Positions 17,854-24,855 of a DNA stretch of 43,394 bases are shown piece by piece. Under the pieces are notes generated by a model. That model was not told the DNA's origin, did no database searches, and worked only from the letters and a program-made list of their open reading frames with translations. Each line of letters opens with the position of its first letter. Within the stretch, counting starts at the first letter, position 1. The position numbers and the translations under genes are program-made. Source of the DNA: an uncultured Pelagibacteraceae bacterium (GTDB lineage Bacteria > Pseudomonadota > Alphaproteobacteria > Pelagibacterales > Pelagibacteraceae); assembly GCA_902595725.1 (NCBI GenBank), contig CACJRJ010000011.1:1-43394 (forward strand), read 5' to 3'.

Positions 17854-17923
17854 CCTCAAAAAGGATATATTTCTTAATAATAATAACCTTGCAATAAATT
17901 TTAAAATCTAATAACTACTGTGC

Positions 17924-17940
17924 AAGCTAAATATTAGCTT
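17924..17940 (+). promoter_or_regulatory. Inverted repeat in the cold-shock gene leader
   Basis: AAGCTAA and TTAGCTT form a perfect 7-bp inverted repeat with a 3-nt centre, ending 29 nt before the start codon at 17970. It could be a small RNA hairpin in the leader or an operator. Cold-shock genes often have regulated leaders, but this one is short and does not match a known leader that I recognise. Confidence 0.4.
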
Positions 17941-17969
17941 AAGTTAATAACAATAAAAGAAAGAGTAAT

Positions 17970-18179
17970 ATGAGTCTAAAAGGTAAAGTAAAATGGTTCA
18001 ATGGCAAAAAAGGATATGGTTTCATTGAGCGTGAAGACAAAGAAAAAGACGTGTTTGTTCATGCGAGCGCGGTAAGAGAAGCTGGTTTAAGATTTTTAAA
18101 CGAGGGTGATGAACTTACATTTGAAGTTGAGGATGGAGATAAAGGTCCTTCAGCAGTTAAACTGCAAAAAACCTCTTAA
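17970..18179 (+). CDS. Cold-shock domain protein (CspA family)
   Basis: A 69-residue single-strand nucleic-acid-binding OB-fold protein acting as RNA chaperone. The RNP1 motif KKGYGFIER lies at about residues 13-21 and RNP2 VFVHASAV at about 28-35; GKVKWFN at the start is typical. A ribosome site (AGAAAGAG) precedes the ATG. It is a single-gene unit, flanked by the tRNA-Phe upstream and a strong hairpin (18195-18242) downstream. Confidence 0.95.
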   Translation: MSLKGKVKWFNGKKGYGFIEREDKEKDVFVHASAVREAGLRFLNEGDELTFEVEDGDKGPSAVKLQKTS

Positions 18180-18194
18180 TTCTAATTCAAATAA

Positions 18195-18242
18195 ATTGTA
18201 TAGGAGTATTCTTAGTTTTCATCTAAGCTATTCCTATACAAT
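18195..18242 (+). terminator. Long hairpin after the cold-shock gene
   Basis: Starting 15 nt after the stop codon, ATTGTATAGGA pairs with TCCTATACAAT (11 bp); further in, GTA/TAT-type pairs and CTTAG/CTAAG (5 bp) extend the stem to a 7-nt loop. The 3' side is followed by TCTTCCTTGC, a weak U-tract, so it may be an mRNA-stabilising 3' hairpin rather than a classical intrinsic terminator. Confidence 0.5.
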
Positions 18243-18333
18243 TCTTCCTTGCATTTATAATTTTAGATGTTATTAAATCTGAAATGATTAAAAAAATTAA
18301 AACACTTAATTTAACTAACAAACATCATCTTCA

Positions 18334-18352
18334 TGCTGGCTGCACGCTAGCA
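18334..18352 (+). terminator. GC-rich short hairpin before tRNA-His
   Basis: TGCTGGC (18334-18340) pairs with GCTAGCA (18346-18352; one G-U) around the loop TGCAC. This is one of the few GC-rich spots in an AT-rich spacer and is followed by ATTTAATC, a poor U-tract. It may end transcripts coming from the cold-shock gene, or be part of a small RNA; the sequence cannot decide. Confidence 0.35.
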
Positions 18353-18377
18353 ATTTAATCATATTATAAATTTAATT

Positions 18378-18386
18378 TTATCCACA
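18378..18386 (+). promoter_or_regulatory. Perfect DnaA-box sequence upstream of tRNA-His
   Basis: TTATCCACA matches the consensus DnaA box exactly. It sits just ahead of a possible -10 element TATAAA (18392-18397), about 13 nt before the tRNA start. If it is used, DnaA could affect transcription of the tRNA-His/hisS/hisZ/hisG unit. Chance occurrence is possible. Confidence 0.35.
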
Positions 18387-18409
18387 TTTAGTATAAAACA
18401 GTAAAAGGA

Positions 18410-18484
18410 GCTGACGTCGTATAACAGTTATTACTCCCGCCTGTGGAGCGGGCTATCTGGGTGCGATTCCCAGCGTCAGTACCA
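18410..18484 (+). tRNA. tRNA-His (anticodon GTG), without G-1
   Basis: Hand-folded: acceptor GCTGACG/CGTCAGT (first pair G-U), a weak D-stem of 3 bp (GTA/TAC), anticodon stem CCCGC/GCGGG with loop CTGTGGA (anticodon 18443-18445), variable CTAT, T-stem CTGGG/CCCAG, loop TGCGATT. The discriminator is A (18481) and CCA is encoded (18482-18484). The base before the acceptor is A (18409), so the usual encoded G-1 is missing. The D-loop has AG (18426-18427) where GG is expected and the T-loop has G at position 55. It lies 5 nt before the hisS ATG. Confidence 0.93.
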
Positions 18485-18489
18485 AAAAA

Positions 18490-19881
18490 ATGGAAAAAGA
18501 ACAAAAATTAATACCTGATTTACCTTCTGGGTTTGAAGATAGATGGAATAAAAAATTAGCTATCAAAAAAAAGTTAATCAAATCTATTGAAGCTAACTTT
18601 TTGAAATATGGTTTTGTACCATTAGAAACTCCATCTTTTGAAAAAAGTATAAATATTGGATCATTTTTGGCAGATGATGAGGCCAATCCTATGTCTGATG
18701 TTTTTTCTTTTAAAGATGACAAAGAACAAATAACATTGAGGTATGATTTGAGTAGCCCTTTAAGCAGATTTGTTGCACAAAATTATAGGGATTTAGCTTT
18801 TCCATTTAAGAGATATGCAATTGGAAACGTTTGGAGAAATGAAAAAAGTGGGAATGCAAGGTATAGAGAATTTACCCAAGCAGACGTCGATATAATTGGT
18901 AATACAAATAAAGCTCAATCAGACTCAGAAATTTGTAATGTAATAATCAGCACACTTTTTAATTGTGGGCTTAAAAAAGATCAATTTAATGTTTCTATAA
19001 GCAATAGAAAAATAGTTCAAGGATTGATTAAGGAACTTAAAATCACTAATCAAGATCAAGAGCTTAAAGTAATTAGGGCTATAGATAAATTAGAAAGAGT
19101 GGGAATAAAAGGCGTTGAGGACTTATTAAAAAAAGAGAGAGTAGACATATCAGGTGCGGTTACGAAGGGTGCAAATTTATCAAATGATCAAGCATCAGAA
19201 ATTTTAAATTTTATAAAAATAAAAAATATTCAAGATTTAAAGAAAGTATTGAAAAATCCAATTTCCGTAGAGGGTATAAGAGAAACGGAAGAGCTTTTAG
19301 AAATAGCTAGTCTTGGAAATTTTTCTAATCAAATTAATACAAATTTTACAATAGTAAGAGGACTTGCTTACTATGATGGTTTTTGTGTTGAAACAAACTT
19401 AAATTTTAAGGCAAAGAACTCAAAAGGAAAAGAAATAGACATTGGAAGTATTGCTTCAGGAGGAAGATATGACAAGTTAATTTCAAGGTTTAAAGGAGCA
19501 GATTTTCCAGGAACTGGAATGAGTATTGGAGTTGATAGATTATTATTTGTAATAAACCAAATTAATGAAATTAAAGTCAAAAGTAATGAACCAATATTAA
19601 TCTGCATATTAGAAGAAAAGCTTATAAAAAATTATTATTCAATTTTAAATATCTTAAGAGACAATGGAATAAATTCAGAATTATACCTCGATTCCTCAAA
19701 AAATTTAAAAAAACAATTAACTTACGCGGATAAAAGAGGCTGTCCTATCGCAATTATAATGGGAGAAAATGAAATTAAAGAAAATAAAATTACTTTAAAA
19801 AAATTAACTTCTTCGAAAGATAATGATCAAATAACTGTTTCCAAAGAAAATTTAATCAATGAAATCAAAAAACTTATCTGA
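18490..19881 (+). CDS. hisS: Histidyl-tRNA synthetase
   Basis: A class II synthetase charging tRNA-His. At 463 residues it is of normal length. Motif 1 lies near KYGFVPLETPSFEK (about 38-51), motif 2 is YAIGNVWRNEKSGNARYREFTQ (read in part, about 113-134), and motif 3 is in GTGMSIGVDRLLF. The His-binding signature VRGLAYYDGF differs from the common RGLDYY by Asp to Ala. Residues 372-463 form the anticodon-binding domain. The ATG lies 5 nt after the CCA end of tRNA-His, so there is no ordinary Shine-Dalgarno site. Its 3' end overlaps hisZ by 23 nt. Confidence 0.95.
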   Translation: MEKEQKLIPDLPSGFEDRWNKKLAIKKKLIKSIEANFLKYGFVPLETPSFEKSINIGSFLADDEANPMSDVFSFKDDKEQITLRYDLSSPLSRFVAQNYRDLAFPFKRYAIGNVWRNEKSGNARYREFTQADVDIIGNTNKAQSDSEICNVIISTLFNCGLKKDQFNVSISNRKIVQGLIKELKITNQDQELKVIRAIDKLERVGIKGVEDLLKKERVDISGAVTKGANLSNDQASEILNFIKIKNIQDLKKVLKNPISVEGIRETEELLEIASLGNFSNQINTNFTIVRGLAYYDGFCVETNLNFKAKNSKGKEIDIGSIASGGRYDKLISRFKGADFPGTGMSIGVDRLLFVINQINEIKVKSNEPILICILEEKLIKNYYSILNILRDNGINSELYLDSSKNLKKQLTYADKRGCPIAIIMGENEIKENKITLKKLTSSKDNDQITVSKENLINEIKKLI

Positions 19882-20914
19882 AAAAATCCTTAGATTGATA
19901 AAGTCTAAAGGGTTTAATAATATTGAATTAGACCCAGTATTAGAAACAAAATATATTTTACAAAGATCGGGAGAGAATTTTAAAAGATTATTGTTTTCAT
20001 TTTACGATCTAAATGGAAAGGAGTTATGCCTCAGGCCAGATCTAACAATTTCTTCTGTCTTAAGATTTGTTCAAAATAAATCAAACAAAAAACAAAAGGT
20101 TTTTTATAGTGGAGAAGCTTTTAGAAAAACTTATAGGAAACAAGATTCTATAATTAAAAACCAAATTGGCTTTGAAATATTAGGCTCAAAAGATAAACAA
20201 AAAGAAGATCAAGAAATTATAGATACTTCAATAAAAATTTTAAAAAGTAGTGGTTTTAAAAAAGGAGTTTTAAAAATTGGAAATGTTGAACTATTTAATC
20301 TCCTAATTAACAAACTTGATATTCCAAGAAGATGGAAAAATAGATTAAAAAGATATTATTGGAATGAAAGTTATTTCAATGAACTTTTAAAAAGATTAGA
20401 AACAAATCTAGATATAGATCCTGTTTTTGTTGAAATTGATAAATCAAGATATTTAAAAATGAGAAAACTTGAAAATTCGAAAGAAGTTGTAGGAAGAAGT
20501 TATAAAGAAATATTAGATCGATTTGATATGAAGATAAATGACCCAAGAAGATCTTCATCAGGAAAAATTAATACAAAAATTATTAAAGAATTTTTAAAAA
20601 TAAAATGTGAATTAAAAAATGCGCCTAAAGTTTTGAATAAATTTTTTCAAAAATATAGGCTTAACATATTTGTTGGTAAAGAATTTTTTCCACTTAATAA
20701 AATAAACAACAAGGATTTAAGAGTAGAATTTTCAGCATTAAGTGGAAGAGATGTAGAATTTTATAGTTCAATGATTTTTTCAATAGAAGTGAAAAAAGGA
20801 AAGAAATTTAAAAATTTTATCTCAGGTGGAAGATATGACGAATTAACAAGTAATTTAGGTTTCAGAAAAGTTTCAGCAGCCGGAGCCGCAGTTAATATGA
20901 GCGTTTATGAATAA
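19859..20914 (+). CDS. hisZ: ATP phosphoribosyltransferase regulatory subunit
   Basis: A synthetase-like protein that lost aminoacylation and works as the regulatory partner of the short HisG in the first step of histidine synthesis. The 351 residues resemble only the catalytic core of HisRS: LCLRPDLTISSVLRFV (about 59-74), YSGEAFRKTYRKQDS, QIGFEILGS and the late ISGGRYDELTSNLG; the anticodon domain is absent. It is placed between hisS (23-nt overlap) and hisG (8-nt overlap), so the synthetase, its paralogue and the HisG enzyme are made together. Confidence 0.93.
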   Translation: MKSKNLSEKILRLIKSKGFNNIELDPVLETKYILQRSGENFKRLLFSFYDLNGKELCLRPDLTISSVLRFVQNKSNKKQKVFYSGEAFRKTYRKQDSIIKNQIGFEILGSKDKQKEDQEIIDTSIKILKSSGFKKGVLKIGNVELFNLLINKLDIPRRWKNRLKRYYWNESYFNELLKRLETNLDIDPVFVEIDKSRYLKMRKLENSKEVVGRSYKEILDRFDMKINDPRRSSSGKINTKIIKEFLKIKCELKNAPKVLNKFFQKYRLNIFVGKEFFPLNKINNKDLRVEFSALSGRDVEFYSSMIFSIEVKKGKKFKNFISGGRYDELTSNLGFRKVSAAGAAVNMSVYE

Positions 20915-21596
20915 GAATACTATAAATATAGGTATACCATCCAAGGGCAGATTGAAGAATGATACTTTAAATATTTTTAAGACAAAAAAGTTAAGAATTT
21001 ACTCTGAAAGAGGAGAAAGAGATTTATTCGGCTATATAAAAAAATCTAATGTAAAAATTATCTATCTTCATGCAAGAGAATGTATTGAACAATTATCTTT
21101 AGGAAATATTGATGTTGGTTTTTCTGGCGTAGACTTACTAAAGGAAAGTGAAATAAATATTCAAAATAAAATTAAAGTTATAAAAAAGTATGAATTTGGT
21201 AAAGCAAACCTTGTTCTTGCCATACCTGATCTTTGGATAGATGTACAAACCTTACTAGATTTAGATGAGGTTGCAGATGAATTTAAAAAAAAGAAAAAAA
21301 AACTTATAAGAGTTGCAACAAAATATCCTAATTTAACAAGGGAATTTTTGTACTCAAAAGGTGTAACCCAATTTCAACTTGTTAAAAGTTTAGGAAGCAC
21401 AGAAGTAGCACCATTTACGGGTACTGCAGAAATTATATCTGATATAACTAGTACCGGAGCAACATTAAAAGCTAATAATTTAAGGATATTGAAAGACGGA
21501 GAGATCTTGAAATCACAAGCTTCTATGATGGTTTCCAAATTAAGTGTCAATAAAAAGGGAATCAGAAAACTTTTAAAATTACTTTCGAAAAATTAA
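20907..21596 (+). CDS. hisG: ATP phosphoribosyltransferase, short form
   Basis: Joins ATP and PRPP, the committed step of histidine synthesis. At 229 residues it is the short type that needs HisZ. Motifs: IGIPSKGRLKNDTL at the start, DVGFSGVDLL (about 71-80), RVATKYPNLTREF (about 132-144) and the PRPP loop EVAPFTGTAEIISDITSTG (about 169-187). The C-terminal regulatory domain of long HisG proteins is missing, consistent with the adjacent hisZ. It is followed 2 nt later by a nuclease-like gene. Confidence 0.96.
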   Translation: MNKNTINIGIPSKGRLKNDTLNIFKTKKLRIYSERGERDLFGYIKKSNVKIIYLHARECIEQLSLGNIDVGFSGVDLLKESEINIQNKIKVIKKYEFGKANLVLAIPDLWIDVQTLLDLDEVADEFKKKKKKLIRVATKYPNLTREFLYSKGVTQFQLVKSLGSTEVAPFTGTAEIISDITSTGATLKANNLRILKDGEILKSQASMMVSKLSVNKKGIRKLLKLLSKN

Positions 21597-21598
21597 AA

Positions 21599-22285
21599 AT
21601 GATCTGGAATAATAAATTTAGCTATCCAAAATCATCAAGATCTATGGAAGATGGGCTAAGAAAATATTTATTTAATAATGCTAAACTACCGAGCGTTACT
21701 TCAATTTTGCAAGCAACCAAATCAGAAGAGGACAAAGCAGCAATAAAAAACTGGGTTGAACGTGTTGGTTCTGCTGAAGCTAATAGAATTAAAAATGAAG
21801 CATCTAACAGAGGTACATCAATGCATTCTTATATAGAAGACTTTTTAAGAGGACGAATTAACGAAAGTTTTTTTGAAAGTAATGAAAAGTATAAAAATAT
21901 GGCAAAAGAAATAATAGACAAAGGTATAAAAGGAAAATTAGAAGAAATATATGGAATAGAAACTACACTTCATTATCCAGAAAAATATGCAGGTACGGCA
22001 GACCTCGTTGGTGTTTATCAAGGAAAAGAAGTAATTATAGATTTTAAACAAGCAAATAAACCAAAAAAAGTTGACTATATTCAAGATTATTTTTTACAAC
22101 TAGGTGCATATACTTTGGCACATAATGTAGTTTATAAAACAAATATTACTTCAGGTGTAATTTTATTATGTACAGTAGACAATTTATTTCAAGATTTTAA
22201 AATTGAGGGAAAAGAATTAATTATGTATCAAAACTTATTTCTTGGAAGGATAAAAAAATTTAATGAACTAAAAAATTTACCTTGA
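21599..22285 (+). CDS. PD-(D/E)XK exonuclease, MGME1/phage RecB-like
   Basis: A 228-residue nuclease-type protein. The N-terminal LPSVTSILQATKSEEDKAAI (about residues 30-49) and the segment ASNRGTSMHSYIEDFLRGR are like those of mitochondrial MGME1 and of phage RecB-like exonucleases. The nuclease core is visible as GTADLVGVYQGKEVIIDFKQ (Asp at about 128, D-F-K near 141-143) followed by the helix QDYFLQLGAYTLAHN. The likely activity is single-strand DNA trimming. It starts 2 nt after hisG and precedes rmuC and an exonuclease I gene, so a role in DNA processing fits. The family call is by eye. Confidence 0.75.
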   Translation: MIWNNKFSYPKSSRSMEDGLRKYLFNNAKLPSVTSILQATKSEEDKAAIKNWVERVGSAEANRIKNEASNRGTSMHSYIEDFLRGRINESFFESNEKYKNMAKEIIDKGIKGKLEEIYGIETTLHYPEKYAGTADLVGVYQGKEVIIDFKQANKPKKVDYIQDYFLQLGAYTLAHNVVYKTNITSGVILLCTVDNLFQDFKIEGKELIMYQNLFLGRIKKFNELKNLP

Positions 22286-22332
22286 CATTATAATTTTAAT
22301 GTTTATATTAAACATACTAAATTAAAGTTACT

Positions 22333-22390
22333 TGTTTAGACACGGCGATTTAGTTTCTTTTAAGAAATTATTCCCAAATCATGCTAAACA
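22333..22390 (+). ncRNA. Nested three-helix leader element before rmuC
   Basis: Three stacked pairings are visible: TGTTTAG (22333-22339) with CTAAACA (22384-22390), 7 bp; GATTT (22347-22351) with AAATC (22376-22380), 5 bp; and TTTCT (22354-22358) with AGAAA (22363-22367) closing a 4-nt loop. Internal loops ACACGGC and TTATTCCC hold most of the G and C. It ends 17 nt before the AGGAG ribosome site of rmuC. It is either a structured leader or an unusual terminator; I recognise no known riboswitch class. Confidence 0.4.
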
Positions 22391-22417
22391 CTTAACTTTT
22401 TAAAAAAGGAGTTATTG

Positions 22418-23347
22418 ATGTTGGAATATATAATTATTGGGTTTCTAGGAGTTCTTTTAATTTTAATTTTTTTAATTTATCAAAAAATTAATAGTGGCGA
22501 CAGTCTTGGGGTAGAAAGAGCAGTAAATACAGGACTTGGAGAAATAAGAACAAAACTTACAACAATTGCAGAAACAAAAGAAAAAATCGAAGGTTTACAA
22601 GGTGATATGGTCGATTTTAAAAATCTTTTCAATAACAAAACCGAAAGAGGTAAATTTGGAGAGGAATATCTTGAAGATATCGTAAAAGATTCAATTAATA
22701 AAAAACACTATAAATTTCAACATACATTAAGCAATGGTAAAAGACCCGACTGTTTTTTAACTTTTGGTTCTGCAGAAGAGTCAATATGTATTGATTCAAA
22801 GTTTAGCTGGGAAAATTATAAAAAAATGCATGAAGAAAAAGATGAACAAATTAAAAAAAACTTAGCAAAATCATTTAGAGAAGATATTGAAAAACACATA
22901 AAAGATATTTCAGAAAGATATATAATTACAGGAGAGACTGCTCCTTTGGCTTTAATGTTTGTTGCATCAGAAGGGGTTTTTAGAGATATTGCAAAACATC
23001 CTGAAAATTTTATAAAAAAAGCCAGAGAAAAAAATGTAGTTATTGTATCTCCCGATACAATTTTTGGTTTTTTAAGAACTTATAGATTATTAATACAAAA
23101 TAGAGAAATGTACATGTTATCGGGTATTATTCAAAAACAAGTTGCAGCATTGGATGAAGATGTAGCAAGGTTATCAAAAAGGATTACTGATGCTGATATT
23201 AAACATAGTCAAATTTCAGAACTTTTTAGACAAGCAAGAACATCTGTAGAGAAAATTCAAAAGCACACATCAAAAATTGTTGAATTAGATTTAGAAGAAA
23301 AAAAAACCAAAGAAATCGAAACAGAAGATTCAAACAAATTTCATTAA
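22418..23347 (+). CDS. rmuC: RmuC-type DNA recombination protein
   Basis: RmuC proteins limit certain rearrangements and carry a PD-(D/E)XK-like core. This one has about 309 residues, shorter than the roughly 475 of Escherichia coli. An N-terminal membrane segment (about residues 3-23) is followed by a short linker helix, then RGKFGEEYLEDIV (about 75-87), PDCFLTFGSAEESICIDSKFSW (read in part, the core D...DxK near 110-131), and a C-terminal coiled region rich in Glu and Lys. The ATG at 22418 is chosen over a TTG 3 nt earlier because it is better spaced from AGGAG (22407-22411). Confidence 0.88.
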   Translation: MLEYIIIGFLGVLLILIFLIYQKINSGDSLGVERAVNTGLGEIRTKLTTIAETKEKIEGLQGDMVDFKNLFNNKTERGKFGEEYLEDIVKDSINKKHYKFQHTLSNGKRPDCFLTFGSAEESICIDSKFSWENYKKMHEEKDEQIKKNLAKSFREDIEKHIKDISERYIITGETAPLALMFVASEGVFRDIAKHPENFIKKAREKNVVIVSPDTIFGFLRTYRLLIQNREMYMLSGIIQKQVAALDEDVARLSKRITDADIKHSQISELFRQARTSVEKIQKHTSKIVELDLEEKKTKEIETEDSNKFH

Positions 23348-23358
23348 ACTAGGAGATT

Positions 23359-24789
23359 ATGAATTTAGCTATTTGGGATATTGAAAGCTCATCAGCATCA
23401 ACAGATTTTGGAAGCATCATTGAAATTGGTGGAATTTTAGTTGATGAAAACTTTAAAGAAAAAGATAGATTTAATTTTAGATGTAGATTACCAGAGGGTG
23501 AAATCCCACAAGCAATGGCCTTAATTGTTAATAAAACAAGCATTAAACAATTAACTCAAGGAAATTTAAGTCATTACCAAATGCTTAGCGAAGTTGAAAA
23601 AACTTTCAAGAAATGGAGCCCAGCAATCTTCATGGGATGGTCGAATATAGGATTTGATGATGAAATGATTAGGAAGGAATTTTTTAAAGGTATTAGATAT
23701 CCTTATATTACCAATGCATCTCCAAATAAAAGACATGATGGTATTAATATAGCCAGGGCTGCTTACGCTGTAGATTCTTCTGTTTTAGAAACAGAGATAA
23801 ACGAAAAAAATAATCCAGTATTTAAACTTGAATCTCTTTCGAGAATGCAAGGTTTAGACTCAAGCGATGCTCATAGCGCCCTAACAGACGCAACTTTGAC
23901 TGCAAAAATTTTAAGTATAATTAAAAAGAGACAACCAAGTACTTGGGATATGTTTTTAAGAACTGCAAATAAACTAGATACAGAAACAATATTTAAAAAA
24001 GAAGAAATATTTAGCTTAAATGAATATTTTTATGGAAAATCAAGATTATATCTATGTGCTCCTCTGCACCCAAAACATTGCATTCATCCTGTTTATAACT
24101 GGGGACAATGTGTGGACATTAGGGTTGATATTGAGCCTATATTAAATATGTCGATCAATGAGTTAAAAGTCGAAATGAAAAAAACTCCTAAATTTTTAAG
24201 AACTATTAGATCAAATAAAGCCCCAATTATACTAGATGCAGAATACGCTATTAAGGTAGAACCATATAATACAATGGATTCAAGTTTGATTAAAAAAAGA
24301 GCAAAATTAGTTAGAGAAAATGAAAAATTTTCTCAAAATATTTTAACAGCACTTAGAGAAATAGCAGAAGAAAAAGAGCAATCAAAATCGCAGGAAGATA
24401 TATATGCAGAAGAAAGTATTTATAATAAATTTACCTCAAATAAAGATACAGCACTTTTTCCTGCATGGCATGCTGCATCTTGGCAAGATAAATTAAAATT
24501 ATTAGATAAATTTGATGATGAAAGACTTGTAGGTTTTGGTAAAAAAATAATTTATCAAGAAGCACCGGAAGTATTGCCGGCCGATATGTTGAAATCTATT
24601 AAAAGATCTATTTCTAAAAGAATTTTAAGTGAAAAATTTGAAAAATGGTGGACAGTTTCAGCATGTTACAACGAAATTGATACACTTAGAGACAAATATT
24701 CAAATGAAAATGATCAGGAAAAATTAAAATTTTTGGATGAACTTAATTCACATGTAATGTCAATACAAAAAAAATATGAAAATTCTTAG
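23359..24789 (+). CDS. sbcB: Exodeoxyribonuclease I-like 3'-5' ssDNA exonuclease
   Basis: Degrades single-stranded DNA 3' to 5' in recombination and mismatch repair. The 476 residues match exonuclease I length. The DEDDh motifs are visible: IWDIESSS (D-x-E, about residues 5-12), FMGWSNIGFDDEMIRKEFF with the second Asp (about 91-109), and HSALTDATLTAKIL with catalytic His and Asp (about 173-186). The SH3-like and C-terminal helical parts follow with less obvious motifs. A ribosome site TAGGAG precedes the ATG. It is the third DNA-processing gene in a row after the MGME1-like gene and rmuC. Confidence 0.88.
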   Translation: MNLAIWDIESSSASTDFGSIIEIGGILVDENFKEKDRFNFRCRLPEGEIPQAMALIVNKTSIKQLTQGNLSHYQMLSEVEKTFKKWSPAIFMGWSNIGFDDEMIRKEFFKGIRYPYITNASPNKRHDGINIARAAYAVDSSVLETEINEKNNPVFKLESLSRMQGLDSSDAHSALTDATLTAKILSIIKKRQPSTWDMFLRTANKLDTETIFKKEEIFSLNEYFYGKSRLYLCAPLHPKHCIHPVYNWGQCVDIRVDIEPILNMSINELKVEMKKTPKFLRTIRSNKAPIILDAEYAIKVEPYNTMDSSLIKKRAKLVRENEKFSQNILTALREIAEEKEQSKSQEDIYAEESIYNKFTSNKDTALFPAWHAASWQDKLKLLDKFDDERLVGFGKKIIYQEAPEVLPADMLKSIKRSISKRILSEKFEKWWTVSACYNEIDTLRDKYSNENDQEKLKFLDELNSHVMSIQKKYENS

Positions 24790-24798
24790 TGTGGATAA
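24790..24798 (-). promoter_or_regulatory. Perfect DnaA-box sequence after the exonuclease I gene
   Basis: TGTGGATAA on the + strand is the complement of TTATCCACA. It begins directly after the stop codon of the exonuclease gene, in the 66-nt spacer before trxA. It is the second perfect box in an intergenic space of this window; a regulatory use for trxA is possible but not shown. Confidence 0.3.
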
Positions 24799-24855
24799 TT
24801 TAATTTTTTTTTTTTTAAGAGTTGAAATAGTAAAATAAAATTATATATAGATCTC

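Noticed and set aside
18195-18242. Long inverted repeat as the end of a mobile element
   Set aside because: Only one hairpin; no transposase, no target duplication and no second copy seen in the window.
22333-22390. SAM-V, SAM-II or glycine riboswitch in the rmuC leader
   Set aside because: I could not match the conserved core of these classes, and rmuC is not a usual target; kept only as an unclassified structured RNA.
24802-24817. Long T-tract as an intrinsic terminator for the exonuclease gene
   Set aside because: No GC-bearing stem comes directly before the T-run, and homopolymer runs are common in this genome.
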